This document shows positions 10,379-22,372 of a stretch of DNA of 64,000 nucleotides, in pieces. The position numbers and the translations under genes were made by a program. The stretch comes from Capronia americana (lineage: Eukaryota; Ascomycota; Eurotiomycetes; Chaetothyriales; Herpotrichiellaceae): NCBI GenBank assembly GCA_016110215.1, contig JADWQD010000005.1, positions 1,178,001-1,242,000 of the forward strand, given 5' to 3'. The notes beneath the pieces are model-generated. The model did not search any database, was not told the origin of the DNA, and saw only the letters and a list, made by a program, of their open reading frames with translations. How positions within the stretch are numbered: position 1 is the stretch's first letter; each line of letters begins with the position of its first letter.

Positions 10379-11136
10379 TGCAACGACGGAGGTTCTGTTC
10401 GGAAATGTGGGAAATGCGTCGATGAGAAAGAGGATCTTGACGTGGAATGATAAGTGGGAACCTGCGGCGGTACAGCGCCATGTATGCCAAGGTCTCGGTC
10501 ATACGGGGGCCCCCTTGGGCATGCGGGGGTGTCTGGGGCACCTCGGGCCCCGGCTTCAAGGGATGCCCCGCTTGGGGGAGGAAACAGGCTCGGCAGGATT
10601 CCGAGCAGCCCGCGACACCTCGGAATTTGACTCGGCGGGTGGGAGGATCACTGAGACCCTAGACTGGCGCAAACTTGGCCTTTCACACGAACTCGCAAGA
10701 GCTACAAGCCATTAAAGCGCCAGCTAGCAATACATCGCCTCCACAAAATGATCCCCTGCCATCGCGGTACGTTACGGAGGTGGAGTGTCTGGAGATACAG
10801 CCAGCTGTGCATAGTCGTTCGCAGAATTTGCGGGGTGGCCGAGCACATATTAATGTCCCGTGGATTTGCACGTCCTTCTCGGGACACGTTGCGAATCGCT
10901 GCGGAAGGAGAGCGGAAGGAGATTTTCGGAATGTTGTACGGTGTACCAGCGTTCCCACGCGATTGGGCTCCTGGGATTTTCGGCATTGCTATCGGACCTC
11001 TTGCCCGAGGGAATCGACAATCGAATCGCACAGGAGAGAGTTCTACTACGAGATGACTTCATGAACACAGCAAGACCAGGCTTTTGTTCGCCTCAGTGAC
11101 CAAGAATTCACTTGTCACCGCCTCAATATTACCAAC
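10379..11136. promoter_or_regulatory. Divergent promoter region, GC-rich palindromes
   Basis: This region lies between the nine-exon regulator and the monooxygenase. It contains a perfect 10-base palindrome GGGGGCCCCC at 10505-10514 and further CGG/CCG-rich blocks to about 10590, the kind of bases that Zn2Cys6 dimers contact. No gene was recognised. Confidence 0.4.
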
Positions 11137-13249
11137 ATGGGCTCAATCGCAGTTTCAAACAACCATGAAACTCCGTATAACCACTCTGATCAATACCAGG
11201 GTGAGCCCAGAGCCATCAAGATCATCATTGTGGGCGCCGGTATTAGTGGCATCGCCGCGGTCAAGCTGTTCAAGGACACTTTCCACGAGGGCAACGTTGA
11301 GCTGGTCATCTACGAGAAAAACCATGATATCGTTGGCACATGGTTAGAGAACCGATATCCAGGGTAAAGTCGTTACTTCCTATCTAGACGAGCTCGCTTT
11401 CAGTCCTACTGATAACATACCTGCTTAGATGTGCTTGCGACGTTCCAGCGCACAGTTATTCCTACTCGTGGGAAGGAAATCCAAACTGGTCGCGCGCATA
11501 CGTGGGTGCCGTCGAGCTCTTTGATTACTTTAAAGGTCGAGCGAAGGCCTACGGCGTTGACAACTTTGTCCGTCTAAACCACAGAGTGAAAGCCGCCGTG
11601 TGGAATGACTCCACTGGCGTGTGGGAGGTCGAAGTCGAAGATAGCACTTCCGGATCAGTCTTCACCGATCGTGCGGAGGTCTTGATTAATGCTGCTGGGT
11701 TCTTGAAGTAGGCAACGGCTATCATCATCTTGTCACTCCTTTCTCAGCTAAATATACGGCAGTTCCTGGAAGTGGCCCGACATCGACGGCTTAAAGGACT
11801 TCAAGGGGAATCTGGTCCACTCGGCTAGATGGGACGACAAGTATGAATTTAAAGGCAAGAAGATTGGGATCATCGGCTCAGGATCTTCGGCGATTCAAAT
11901 CATTCCGGAGCTACAACCCGGTCAGCTCTCTTCAGTTTAGACTCCCTTCGCCCTCTCTAATCCGAAGCAGAAGTAACACATATGACGTCCTTTATCCGTT
12001 CCGCCACTTGGATTACTCCTGAATTTGCTGCCGAGTTCGCTCCAGAAGGCCGAACCGCATTCTTTTCAGAGAGGCAGAAGGAAGAGTGGCGTACGGACAA
12101 ACGAAAGTACCGAGACTATAGAAAGGCGATCGAATCGACCATGAATGGCTTTTTTAGCGCACAGTTCAAGGCCTCTCAGGCTTCAAAGGACTCATTTGAT
12201 GCCTTCTCGAAGACTATGAGAGAAAGACTCTCTCGACGGCCTGAAATCGCGGATGTCCTAGGTAAGATTGTCGTTTTCGAATCCTTGAGGGTGAGACTGA
12301 CCTCTAAATGCTTTAGTACCCAACTTTGCAGTAGGATGTCGTCGGATTACACCGGTAATTGAACCCACACCCAATGACGAGACAACCAGATGATTTCTAA
12401 CTATGCTCAGGGCCACGGCTATCTGGAGGCATTAACCTCCGATAACGTGACCGTCAGAAGTGATGGAATTAGTCGAGTGGTCAGGGACGGCGTCGAGATG
12501 AAAAATGGAGATGTTATCAAACTTGACGCTCTGGTCTGCGCAACCGGGTTCGACACCTCTTTCCGCCCTCCATTCCCTCTCGTTGGCCTGAGCGGTCACG
12601 ATCTGCGAGACGTGTGGGTAAAGGAGCCACGATCCTACTTGACCATCGCAGCGCCAGACATGCCTAACTATTTCAGTACCGCTCTCACATTTCTACAAGT
12701 ATCAATATACGTTCTAACACGGGTATAGTTATCAGCGGGCCGAATTTTCCCCTGGCCAATGGCTGCCTCATTCCCTGTCTCGAGCAAAATATCAAGTATG
12801 CCTTCCAGGCTGCCCGGAAGCTTCAACACGACGGGATTAAGCGTCTGGTTCCAAATCCGTCCGCGATCAATGACTTTCAAGACTACAAAGATTCCATGAT
12901 GGAAGAATTAGTGTGGTCGGACAGTTGTGTTTCCTGGTGAGTATTTATATCTGGTCAGTTTCGCAATCAAAGTGGCTAATCCTTTTCTCTCTCTCAATCT
13001 AGGTATAAGAATGGGACGGCCAACGGCAAGGTCTGGGGTCCATGGCCAGGATCCTCGCTCTCTTATCTCGAGCTGATGGCGGCACCACGATGGGAAGATT
13101 GGGATATCGGATACTTGAATGCAAACCGCTTCCATTTCCTGGGACGCGGGTTTACACGAAGGGAGGTGGAGGGAGGTGACCTCGCATATTATGTGCAAGA
13201 ACCGGGCGCGGATGAGGCGAACCATGAGGGCAGCGAGTTCTGCCAGTAG
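11137..13249 (+). CDS. Baeyer-Villiger-type flavin monooxygenase
   Basis: Eight exons: 11137-11363, 11429-11707, 11763-11920, 11971-12261, 12317-12354, 12411-12675, 12729-12936 and 13003-13249. Phases close over 570 residues. The FAD site is IIIVGAGISGIAA near residue 33. The Baeyer-Villiger fingerprint F-x-G-x-x-x-H-x-x-x-W(D) is present as FKGNLVHSARWD at 182-193. The NADPH site follows as GIIGSGSSAIQI near 204. A late CATGFDTSF motif is typical of class B flavoproteins. The enzyme inserts an oxygen next to a ketone, giving an ester or lactone from NADPH and O2. Neighbouring hydrolase and cyclase genes could open such a product. It is divergent from a Zn2Cys6 factor and converges on a TauD-like gene only 180 bases away. 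The substrate (cyclic, steroid or aryl ketone) cannot be read from sequence. Confidence 0.93.
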
Positions 13250-13430
13250 ACTAGATATGAATTGTCTGCAATTCCATCGTGGCACACATTTACAACAGCA
13301 GGTTGTGATGGATTTCAGGCACATCTAGTGACAAGCCCCATTTTCTAAATTTATAAGCTTGAAGATTCTCCTTCTATGACTTCCAAGGCTCAACATTTCT
13401 CCGCTGCCAGTCTAAGATACCGAGACGCGG

Positions 13431-14814
13431 TTACCAGACCGATTCTAGGCCGTTGACGCCCACCGGTTTCTCGCCCAGCGTGGTTATTCGGAATCCATGT
13501 CTCAACCCCTCGGCGTTGTCAGTCACGTCGTAGTCACTGATGGCAGTATGAGACTGTGGCTGCATTAGTCTCGCAGTATTGTGCCGAGGTTGACGGAATA
13601 TAAGAAGGGGTTCTAGCAAAGCCGTTTCAGGGAACACTTACGGTGACGCGATTATCCCATAGCGATACCGTTCGATCATCCCACTTCACACGCACTTGGA
13701 AGTCTTGCCCTTGGGAAATGTGCTGACGGTACCATTAGTTTAAAAGGGTCAGGCATGCAATGCAGGACACGCTCACCTTAAACAGCAGTTGCAGAATGGC
13801 GTCCGACTCCTCATCTTTGAGGCCGATGATCTTCTTGGTGAAGCCGGGATTGACAAACAATGCCTTCTGGCCTGTAACGGGATGCACCCGCACAATAGGG
13901 TGGTCGGACTTAACAGGCTCCCGACGAACATGTTTACCGTCACGGCGTGCATTGTCTGCTTGTGGGTATCCGCTATGCTCTGCCCTGAGCGGCTCCAACA
14001 ATTGCTTGATCGGTTCGGAGAGGCGCTCATATGCTACCACCTGAGACGTCCAGCCGGTGTCCCCTCCAGTGCCTGGAACCTCCAGCAGTGTCAACATGGT
14101 GATCGCCGGTGGCTGATGTTCGTACGAGACATCCGAGTGCTGGCCGGTAGTGGTCAACTTGGAGGACCGCTGCTGAGCTCGGTACAGATTGTCGGGTCCC
14201 AGGTAGATGCTGTGAAACTCAATGTGGCCTTTCACGTGAGATCCTACCGGCTATGTCACAATTAGCACCGAGAGTCGCTGTTCCAGCAAATCTTAGAACC
14301 AAAAGCTCCTTACATGAACGTGCAGAGGGCCGAAATACTGGCCGAATTCCTTCTGCTTTTGAGGGCCAATATCTTTGAAGTCTTGGTCCCGAAACACGAC
14401 GACGCCTCGCTCGGCAATGAGGAGAGCAAGCTCGTTCTTCTGAACATCGGTGAGCTGGGACAGTTGAAGACCCTTGATCTCGGTTCCAATGCGTGGCGTC
14501 AGCTTGGTGATGGTGACATTGGGGTCATTGGTATTCAGCAAGTGCGGCTTCGCTGGGTCGGCATCAAGACCACGATCGTGGACCTCGAATGGTTGAGTTG
14601 GCGGGAAAACGGTGGTATTGTCGTACACGGGGAGATAATCCACATATTTGGACTATTCAACCATGGGGTTTGGAGTCAATATTTGGCCGAGCCGCGCTAA
14701 TTAGATCGCAAATGGGGGCGGGTGGATGTGCCAACATACCCCTGCATGAACTTTCTCGTCGTATGCCTGCGTCAGCACGACTTTTGTTTGTTCTTGGGTC
14801 TCGGTCCTGGACAT
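13431..14814 (-). CDS. TauD/TfdA-family Fe(II)/2-oxoglutarate dioxygenase
   Basis: Five exons: 14814-14740, 14652-14314, 14250-13777, 13722-13642 and 13553-13431, giving 363 residues with consistent phases. The start MSRTETQEQ at 14814 comes from a short first exon; the long second exon opens with SKYVDYLPVYDN. The metal ligands are H176 and D178 in GQHSDVSYEHQPP, with the distal His about 325 in DNRVTSHTAISDY and the 2-oxoglutarate Arg about 345 in GLRHGFRIT. I chose the last acceptor (CCACAG, ending 13554) because it restores the normal DNR-x-x-x-H spacing. Fungal relatives hydroxylate sulfonates, alkyl sulfates or other small acids, releasing an aldehyde. It converges on the monooxygenase. 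Confidence 0.9.
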
Positions 14815-16511
14815 CTTGAATGGTTTCTCAATAAAGAACAACAGGACGGTTTCCAAATAACTGTTCACGACCACAACGATACGTGCTGGTTCTGTTTCCA
14901 GGAGCGGAGGAATTGCGGATTTGAAATACTAAGTACTGGCATGCAAGACCGATAACGACATCGCGACCTGAAATGGCATGACCTCCAATCCCACGCCCTC
15001 ACTGCATCATGTCCCCCACCCCAAAATCCACAGTCAATTCCACCATATACCGTCACTCGATCAGCGTGTTGCGACATTGTGTACGGCCCGAAGACAATGT
15101 CCCTCACCAACTTCTCGACTCCACCCATATGCGATAGATAGGCCTTATCGTACGAACAATCGGGCTTGCTCCGCAGACGATCACACGTTCATCGACGAGT
15201 TCAGATTGATCCAGAGGCCTTAGATCGTTTTGTTAGCGAGACAACGTCGAACGTATTACAAACAACTCAGACAAGAAAGCCGGGGTCGCTCTTTCAAGAA
15301 TTCATGCAAGATTTCCTCTCGCTGAAGCCCAAGCCTGCCGTTCCTCGGACTATCGCCGTACACAGAACGTTCCAAGATGGCGACCACTCGCAATGCAGCA
15401 GCAACTTTTTCGGTGCGACACACGAAATCAATCATATGGTTTGTGGCCATATCTCTCAATTACGACTAATGGCACAGTTAAAAAAATGGCCCCTGCTGCC
15501 ACGATAGTGCGGTAATTATTTGTGCATGAACAAAGTCTCCAACAGCGACTTTTGGAAGGGCTCCAGCGATGGGTGATCCAATGATCGATTTCACAGTGGA
15601 GGCGCTCTGTAAATTAAGACACTATAGGTCGGTATCAATATGGCCAGACGTGGAAAGCAGAAGGGCTTAGTCAAAACCGATGTTGATTTTTTAGCATTAG
15701 GGGTGACTTGCCCAGCAAATTCCTAATCTTATGCCAACCTCAAGTCTATTTCGTGCTGACAGCGCTTTACAGCTGGCTAATCACTCAACCTTTCCCGACG
15801 CAGACCCGGTCAATACGAAACACATCTTATTTATTGCAAGCGGGTAGAAGACAAACATGGCGCTCCCAGGAGGTCACAAGGTCGCTATTGCAACCAGCGC
15901 TGCGGCATGTTGTACCCTTGCTCCATTTGTCTGGAATTGACCCTGACTGATGACCTCAAGTCCGGCATTGACAAAGATCTCGCTCAAGGTCTCGCGCAAA
16001 GCCAAAGCCCCCTTGGAATGTGGCCCTTCTCGATGTGGATGAGACCAAATGACCAGCAAACTGGCGAAAGACTGGGTCCTAACACGACATTTTGCAGAGC
16101 AGACGTCTCCAGCTATGCGAGTCAAGGTGAAGGGTTTCAAGAATATTGCGGAGAAATGGCATTGAATCGACGCCTTGTTGGCGGACGCGAAAGTAGTGGA
16201 CAAGTTCAGTCTATACGGAATACCAGCCCCCATGACACGGACTAATGGCGACCAAACATCAGTACCAGCGCTCCCCCAAGGTCAAATACCCGGTCTGGTG
16301 AGCCCACGCTAGATTGTCGAGCTATGTAGTCTTTGGACTACCTCATGTCACCTTGCCGAAACCGAGAGATCCGGTCGACACTGAGAAGAAAGGTAAGGAC
16401 TTCTCTTCAAGGTCAGAGCTAGTCTGGTCGGATGCAAGCATGAACAAGCCTCGAGTCTACGGAATGCCCTCCACGAGCGTCATTATCCCCAGGACCCTAT
16501 TGCCCACGGCT
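14815..16511. other. Gap of 1.7 kb with no supportable gene
   Basis: Frames up to 119 codons occur on both strands, the longest being a leftward one at 15874-16233 with a plausible composition. None shows a domain I can name, and stops separate the pieces. It may be a worn remnant or the promoter region of the TauD-like gene plus non-coding DNA. Confidence 0.4.
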
Positions 16512-17973
16512 CTAGAGAACAGCGACAGCGTTTCCATGGGAGCTCACACCCCCTGGGTACAAGATGGCCCGTTAGTAAGTGGTAAAACAAGCTTGGATAA
16601 CCACACACATACCTGGACAGTTGGCGGGAGCGCTCGTAACAAAGAACGTCCAACGCTGATTTTTCTTGCATACAGCGCTCAACTTTTCAAGGTCAAACAT
16701 TTCGCCCAGTGGCATGCCCCACAGTGGAAGGATGTACTCGTGGAGATAGTAGTCTGTTTCAATTTCTGTAAGTAGGACGCTTTTTAGATGATTGATGTCT
16801 CTCGACTCACCAGCCCGGGACGGCCACGCTTCGAACGTGGGCGAATCCCCTGCAACCGTGGAGAACCAGCAGTCATGCAACCAGTCCAGCATCTTCTCCT
16901 CTTGCTTCACACCGGCCCATCGTTGTTGGTCTTCTGGCCCGTAGACATGGTGACGTCGGGCGGCAGTTTCGCGCTCCTCGACGGTTTTGGCATTGTAGTC
17001 GGCGACAAACCCGCCTCGAACAAAGAGCATGTCACCGACCTGGATATCTCCTCCCTGTGAGGTTGGTCGAATATCTATCCCTTGCGCCTTGCCCACCGCT
17101 GCCAAATCGTCATAACTTATTGCGTGATAGTCGAAAGCGTCGTATGTCCTGCCAATGCTCTCTGCCCATGCTCGGTAGTCAAGAAAGACACCTCTGCCTG
17201 CGATTCCATGCTCCGCCCAATAGTGCATTGAACACTTGTGGTTGGGGTTGTTGCCGTCAATATCTTCTCCCCTGGTCTTTTTCAAGGATCTGTGAGCTAA
17301 ACCAACTCTGCACAGCTAGCTTTGCGTGTAGCGGGCTCAAAATCAGAATAGGTCTCTTACCCAGTTGTAGAAGTATCCAGATTTGGCATGAGCGACCTAA
17401 TACCAAGCGCTTCCTTCAGCGTTCGTCCGTCAGAGGACGGGCAAGCAAGGAGTCCTACATGTCTGAAACCGTCCCATTGCGTTCCACTCTGAGTATTCAA
17501 CTCGTATATATCGTCGTAGCCTAAGCCTGGGACTAGTGCCTTGATCTTGTGGACGAAGACTTCGCGACCAAAAGCGGGCAGCTTTGGTACATCCAGGGGA
17601 AGGCTGATCGAGGCTGTTATCAAAGGCAACTCCAAGATAGATGACCCCTCGATTGTCACTCACTAGAGAGGCACAATCTCGCCAGTTTTGATCTCTTTGG
17701 CTGCCGAGGCCACCCTCTTCGGTGTCAAAAGGTTCAATCGTCCAAGCTGCAGACCAAAAGCCCATTAATATTGGACCAAATCTACCAGGTGATCGGCGCT
17801 CACGTAGTCATCTTTCCCCCAGATCCAAGCTCTGTCGTAGGTCAATTGTTAGAAACCGCAGTCCTCTGTGACGGAGGCACTCACGCTCCAGGAGGAGCTC
17901 CCTCGATGTCTGGAAGCTTGTGGCGAGTTGGTAACTCGGACGAGTCTGGATTGAAAACTGGTGCTTCCGGCAT
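16512..17973 (-). CDS. Putative cyclase / metal-dependent hydrolase (kynurenine-formamidase fold)
   Basis: Eight exons: 17973-17885, 17831-17804, 17746-17664, 17603-17459, 17396-17361, 17276-16811, 16765-16613 and 16552-16512. Phases close over 346 residues. The fungal branch of the cyclase family (PF04199) is clear: it starts MPEAPVFNPDSSELPTRHKL, then LGRLNLLTPKRVA, NTQSGTQWDGFRH, HYWAEHGIAGRGVFLDY, HAISYDDL, GDMLFVRGGF, RWAGVKQEEKMLDWLHD, YILPLWGMPLGEMFDLEKL and the end NCPGGVSSHGNA. The family binds a metal through a conserved His/Asp set (Q-x-D and H-x-H-like motifs) and hydrolyses amides, lactones or esters. Exons 2 (28 bases) and 5 (36 bases) are very small. It is divergent from the MFS porter. 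A role in opening the product of the monooxygenase is an inference. Confidence 0.9.
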
Positions 17974-18954
17974 CTCAAAAATCCTTTTGGTGTGGCTTTC
18001 AAAGACTGGAAGCAATGAGGACCCTTGAAATCGCTTTTACAACCCCGGTATGCAAAGATCTCAGGGCGAAAATCTAACCAACTTTCTAGCACCAGTCAAT
18101 GTGGGCGCTGGGGCATGGGCGAATAGGGCATCCATTTTATCCACGGATATTCTGTCCTTCTCTTTGACAGTAACCACCACTTCCCCACCAAATGCGCACC
18201 CTCTTCCAGAATTGGGGGGTTGACCTCGGTAATCAACTTGATGCCAGTGGTCCGAGTCGGCAGCAAGCCACCTTACCCGAAGGTCTGGCCGAGAGACTCG
18301 AGATATGGCCAGTCAATGAATCTAAATAAATAGCCTAGACGCAGGCGACATGGAGTCAGATGCGCAGAGGGATTGACAATGAGTTATCGACAGCTCGAAA
18401 GTTGTGCTAGCAGAAAGGATCACTAAGCTCTCGTCAGAGACTCAGGGAAGCTCCGGTGCTGGCACTAGACGCACCGCGTGCGTTGGACCGAGCAGACGAG
18501 GCAACAGTCAGCTATGGTGGACCTCTCACGGGCCTGTCGACCGTCTACCGAATTCTAGCGACCCCTTACTGAGGCAGATTCGACACGACAGAATCACCGG
18601 CTCTGTGTCTTTCGAAGGATCTGGGGCCCCCGGCGCTGCGGGGGCTTTCCCCGGAGCTTCAACATGGCGCCCCGGAAGAGTCAAAAGGGGAAACCCAGCC
18701 GCTCCCCACAACTTCGAAAAGACTTGTCGTTTTCCGATTATCCGTCGCAAAGACTCACTACAGAGCATCTACTCAGTGCAAACCATGTGGAAATTGCATG
18801 GCCGGACGTATCCCCATGGGGTTCGCATCATCTGGTGCACGCTATTGCTGCACAAAGAAGAGAGAAGACTATATATGTTGATATACAACGAGGTTGAGCG
18901 ACTCCCCATGTTCTGGGACAAAAAAGCACCTCAACACATTATCTTGCACAGGAC
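17974..18954. promoter_or_regulatory. Divergent promoter region with CCCCCG...CGGGGG inverted repeat
   Basis: The interval lies between the cyclase and the MFS porter. At 18627-18644 CCCCCG and CGGGGG face each other across six bases, followed by a further CCCCGG near 18650. The layout resembles a Zn2Cys6 dimer site and echoes the GC-rich blocks upstream of the monooxygenase. No gene was recognised. Confidence 0.4.
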
Positions 18955-20642
18955 TTGATCAATATGGTCTACGCTCACGCCTCCAAGAACGAGGTGAACG
19001 TCGAAAATGGCAAGCGACACTTCAGTGGCTACCTCATCGGCGTCATTGTTTTCATGAGCCTTGGAACGTCGGCGTATGGATTCTCGAATGCCATCATCGC
19101 AACGACCTTTGCTCAGCCGTCCTTCTTGCTTCAGATGGGCTTGAACGATGCTCCCAATGCGGCCGGCCTCATCGGCTCCGTCACTGGCCTTTACTACGCC
19201 GGTGGTGTTGCTGGATCTATCTGCCATGGATGGGTTACACCGCGCCATGGGCCGAAGGCGTCCGTCGCCATAGGTTGCGTCTTCCTCATCGTGTCGTCGG
19301 CCGTCCTGACCGGCGCGGTCAACATCGCAATGTTTATCGTCTTCCGATTTTTCAACGGATGGGGGTAAGTTCTAATATTCCTCTCCGTCGAATAGGCCTG
19401 CCAGCTGACTCCGGTTTCAGAGCATTCCAGCTTCTATGCACAGTGCCGATGTGGATTACGGAGGTGTCGCCTCCCTCGCATCGGGGAACTCTGGGCGATA
19501 TCACTGCGTTCATGATTGCATTTGGGTATACTAGCGCTTCTCTCGTCGGGCTGGGTTTCTACTTTGCGTCGGGCAAGCAGCAATGGCGTGGACCCACGGG
19601 ACTGATGATGGCTCTACCATTGATCCTGCTAAGTGGTCTCTACTGGATGCCTGAATCGCCGCGATATCTTATCAGCAAGGACCGCAGCGAGGAGGCACTT
19701 CGAATCTTGCAACGACTCCATACGGGTGGCAGCAGCACGGACGACAATTTTGCCGAGATCGAACACTATCAGATCCGCAAACAGATCGAGTTTGACCGGG
19801 AGCACAAGGTCAGCTACTGGACTATCTTCACGGAGAAAAGATACCGCAAGCGCGTCGGTATCACTATCGGCCTACCGTGGTGCTTGATGGGCTCTGGTGT
19901 TTTGGTCATCAACAGTAAGTCTAACATCAGCTCTTGTGCGCAATAAAGATTTGACGTTGATGTCGTCACCGGTGAGCTAGATTACGGTGCTCTGATCTAT
20001 ACGCAGCTTGGCTACGGCCCTGTCGAGGTTCTCGGTTTCTTGACCGGCTGGGTCGGACTATGTATGGTTGCGGCCATGATTGGCGCCACGTTTGTTGACA
20101 AGGTGAGCCGGACTCATTTGATCGCCGCCGGCTTCTTCCTGTGCATGGGCTGCCTCATTGTCGAGGCTGCACTGCAGGCCGAATTTCTGGGAACCAACAA
20201 CAAAGATGCTTTATCAGCAGCGGTGGGCATGACCTTTGTCTTCGTCCTATTTTACGTCATCTGCGTTGACGGCCCGTTGTATTTCTACATCGGCGAGATC
20301 TGGCCGTCACATCTGCGAGCGCAAGGCTTCGCCATCGCCATTTCCTCGCTTTGCATTTCGAACATGACCTGGCTGCTGGCTGCACCCACCGCCTTTGACA
20401 CCATCGGCTGGAAGTACTATCTTTTCTTCATAGCCATGTGCTTGGTCGGTGGAATCGCCACCCTCATCTGGTTTCCGAACACGTTGCACAAGCCTCTCGA
20501 GGAGATCGCCGCCATGTTCGGCGACGACCAGGACGTTGTCGTCCGCCAGATCGAGCTCCAGAACGGCATTTTTGGAAAGGAGTTCGAGAAGCAGCCTGAA
20601 AACGGCATCGAGGTTGAGGACGTTCACTCATTCAAGGTTTAG
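18955..20642 (+). CDS. MFS sugar porter (hexose/quinate-type)
   Basis: Three exons: 18955-19364, 19421-19914 and 19981-20642, giving 521 residues; a second ATG nine bases on (18964) is an alternative start. Twelve hydrophobic segments can be followed. Sugar-porter marks are present: the loop 2-3 motif as GWVTPRHGPKAS (normally D-R-x-G-R-R), PESPRYLISKDRSEEALRIL after segment 6, and VDGPLYFYIGEIWPSHLRAQG at segments 10-11. The basic loop is less conserved than in well-studied transporters, so the substrate may not be a common hexose. The gene is divergent from the putative cyclase, suggesting uptake of a substrate that the local enzymes handle. Confidence 0.88.
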
Positions 20643-21260
20643 ACCAACCGCCCTCGCTGTCGGCCCCGTGCGGCCACATTCAAAGTCTGCAGTGGAGATA
20701 TTAGGTCGGAACGGCCTGCACGTACAAAAATAGCCAATGCTCCCACCATCGCCATCTCCAAGCATATCGGGCCAGCACATTTGCATTATCCCGTCATATT
20801 TCCGTAGGGTATTACTCGCCGAAGGGAAGTCGTCCTCTAGAATGACACATCATCCAGCCAAGGCGTTGACGAGGCTCACCGTCCTGTCCCAGCGTGATCC
20901 GTTATGGCCTTCCGAGTCATCGTATCCCAAGACGCGGAGCAGCAACCTCACTATGTGGGCTTCACTTTGGTTCTTGACCGCGCGAGAGCAAACCGCATAT
21001 CTACGAGAGTGAGCACTGATTTTGCAGAACGACAGTCGCGTTCGAGGAGGAGGGGAGCACTCACTCGTGCATCTTGGGCTCAAGAAATAACATGACGTCC
21101 ATTGCCAGAATCCTTCTTTCTTCGCGTCTAGATCACCAAGTCCAGGAGCAGGACTTCTGCGGTCACCGCCAGAAAAAGCTGTGGAAGCAATGATTGTAGA
21201 TCGTCAAGGCGGATGAGACTCGAGGGTGAGTCGCCTTCGTTCCTGGGAGTAGAAACTGCT
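20643..21260. other. Downstream region, possible degraded 3' part of the hydrolase remnant
   Basis: No intact gene. A leftward frame at 20850-21083 and stop-broken pieces may continue the decayed alpha/beta hydrolase, but I could not align them with the family. Confidence 0.3.
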
Positions 21261-21890
21261 TCACCAAATGGGGTCGCCGTTTGAGGCTGTGACGAGAAAG
21301 TCCGTAGCGACTACCGAGGAGTGGAGAGCCTGCGCCATCTCTAGGTCAAGCGGCGGCGAGATCATAAAAAGACCGCACGGACCCGGGAGCTTGCTGATGC
21401 CTATCGCAAGTGCTGGCATCGACACAAGACCACCTCGTGCCAAGTCACTGCCGAAGACCGCCGCTCTTGGGTCTATCCTGAAATCCTCGATTAGAGATTG
21501 TAATACATCAATAAAACCATCTCGGTCAGCGAGTCCTACATGGAACACGTGTCAGCCCACTCAGACCAAACAACATTACCGTTGGCCAGACTTACTGTAG
21601 TCAACCGAGCCGACAATGAGCCTGATGCTAATCTGGCTGGCTCTTCCAACCCATCTCTCGTACGAAGTTACGTACATCAAGTGTTGGCCAAAGACATAAC
21701 CACCCTCCGTGAGCATACGGCGGGACCGAGTCCCATTTCGACTTGACCGCTGCGCCAGCTCGAAAGATGACCGATATGACATCTCAGGGAAAACACCGGC
21801 GAAGGGCACACCTCCCAGTACCACAATATCACATCGGCTCGCACGTAGTCTTATTGGACCATTTGAAGAGAAGGCCGCAAGAGTGTGCAA
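21261..21890 (-). pseudogene. Alpha/beta hydrolase (lipase/esterase group) remnant
   Basis: Two leftward exon-like blocks fit an alpha/beta hydrolase_3 enzyme. The first ends in GGYVFG...YVTSYERWV...ISIRLIVGSVDY. After a good intron (21536-21595, GTAAGT...TAG) comes RLADRDGFIDVLQSLIEDF, then the nucleophile region as FGSDLARGG, then GLFMISPPLDL. The oxyanion HGGG motif is incomplete at the first block, and the nucleophile elbow reads G-S-D-L-A where G-x-S-x-G is required, so the catalytic Ser is displaced or lost. The acid/His part does not appear downstream before a stop at 21261. I read it as a decaying gene; sequence error or missed introns could account for part of this. Confidence 0.5.
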
Positions 21891-22372
21891 GAAGTCCGCC
21901 GAGAAAGCAACGGGTTATCTTGATCCTCAAATCCGTTACGCGGCTCGCAGAAGGTACTGTAGCAGCAACCTGTACAGGAGGAGCGCCGCGAGCAGTGACA
22001 AAGTGTGGTATGTGCCGCTAATCAATCGCCGTGGGTTTGTGAGGATCAGCTGAATTCGTGCTGGTCTTGCAGACATTTTGAATATATACGTAGCCTTAAC
22101 TGAAGCTAGCCTGACTAGTCAGCGTGCCTAGCAAGTTAAAATCCTCGAGTCGGTATGAGATACTGTCAAGTGTGCCCAACTTGGAGGTTGAGTAGTTGGC
22201 ATGTCGACGTACTTTTGCAGCCTTTCTGTCGTTTTTTCATATAGCTGACCAGAGGAGATCCCAGGCCGCTCTTGTAGGGTTCGTAGATAGGGAATATCTT
22301 CAAATGGCAATTCCTCTTTTGTTGGATGGAACCTTGGTGACCAGATGATCCCGTAAGTTTGTTTGCATGAAA
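21891..22372. other. Gap without recognised gene
   Basis: Short frames only; likely 3' region of the BTB gene and upstream part of the decayed hydrolase. Confidence 0.35.

Noticed and set aside
18526..18958. Overlapping frames of 80 and 184 codons on opposite strands in front of the MFS porter
   Set aside because: No domain character, mutual overlap and a GC-rich promoter-like composition. I treat them as chance frames.
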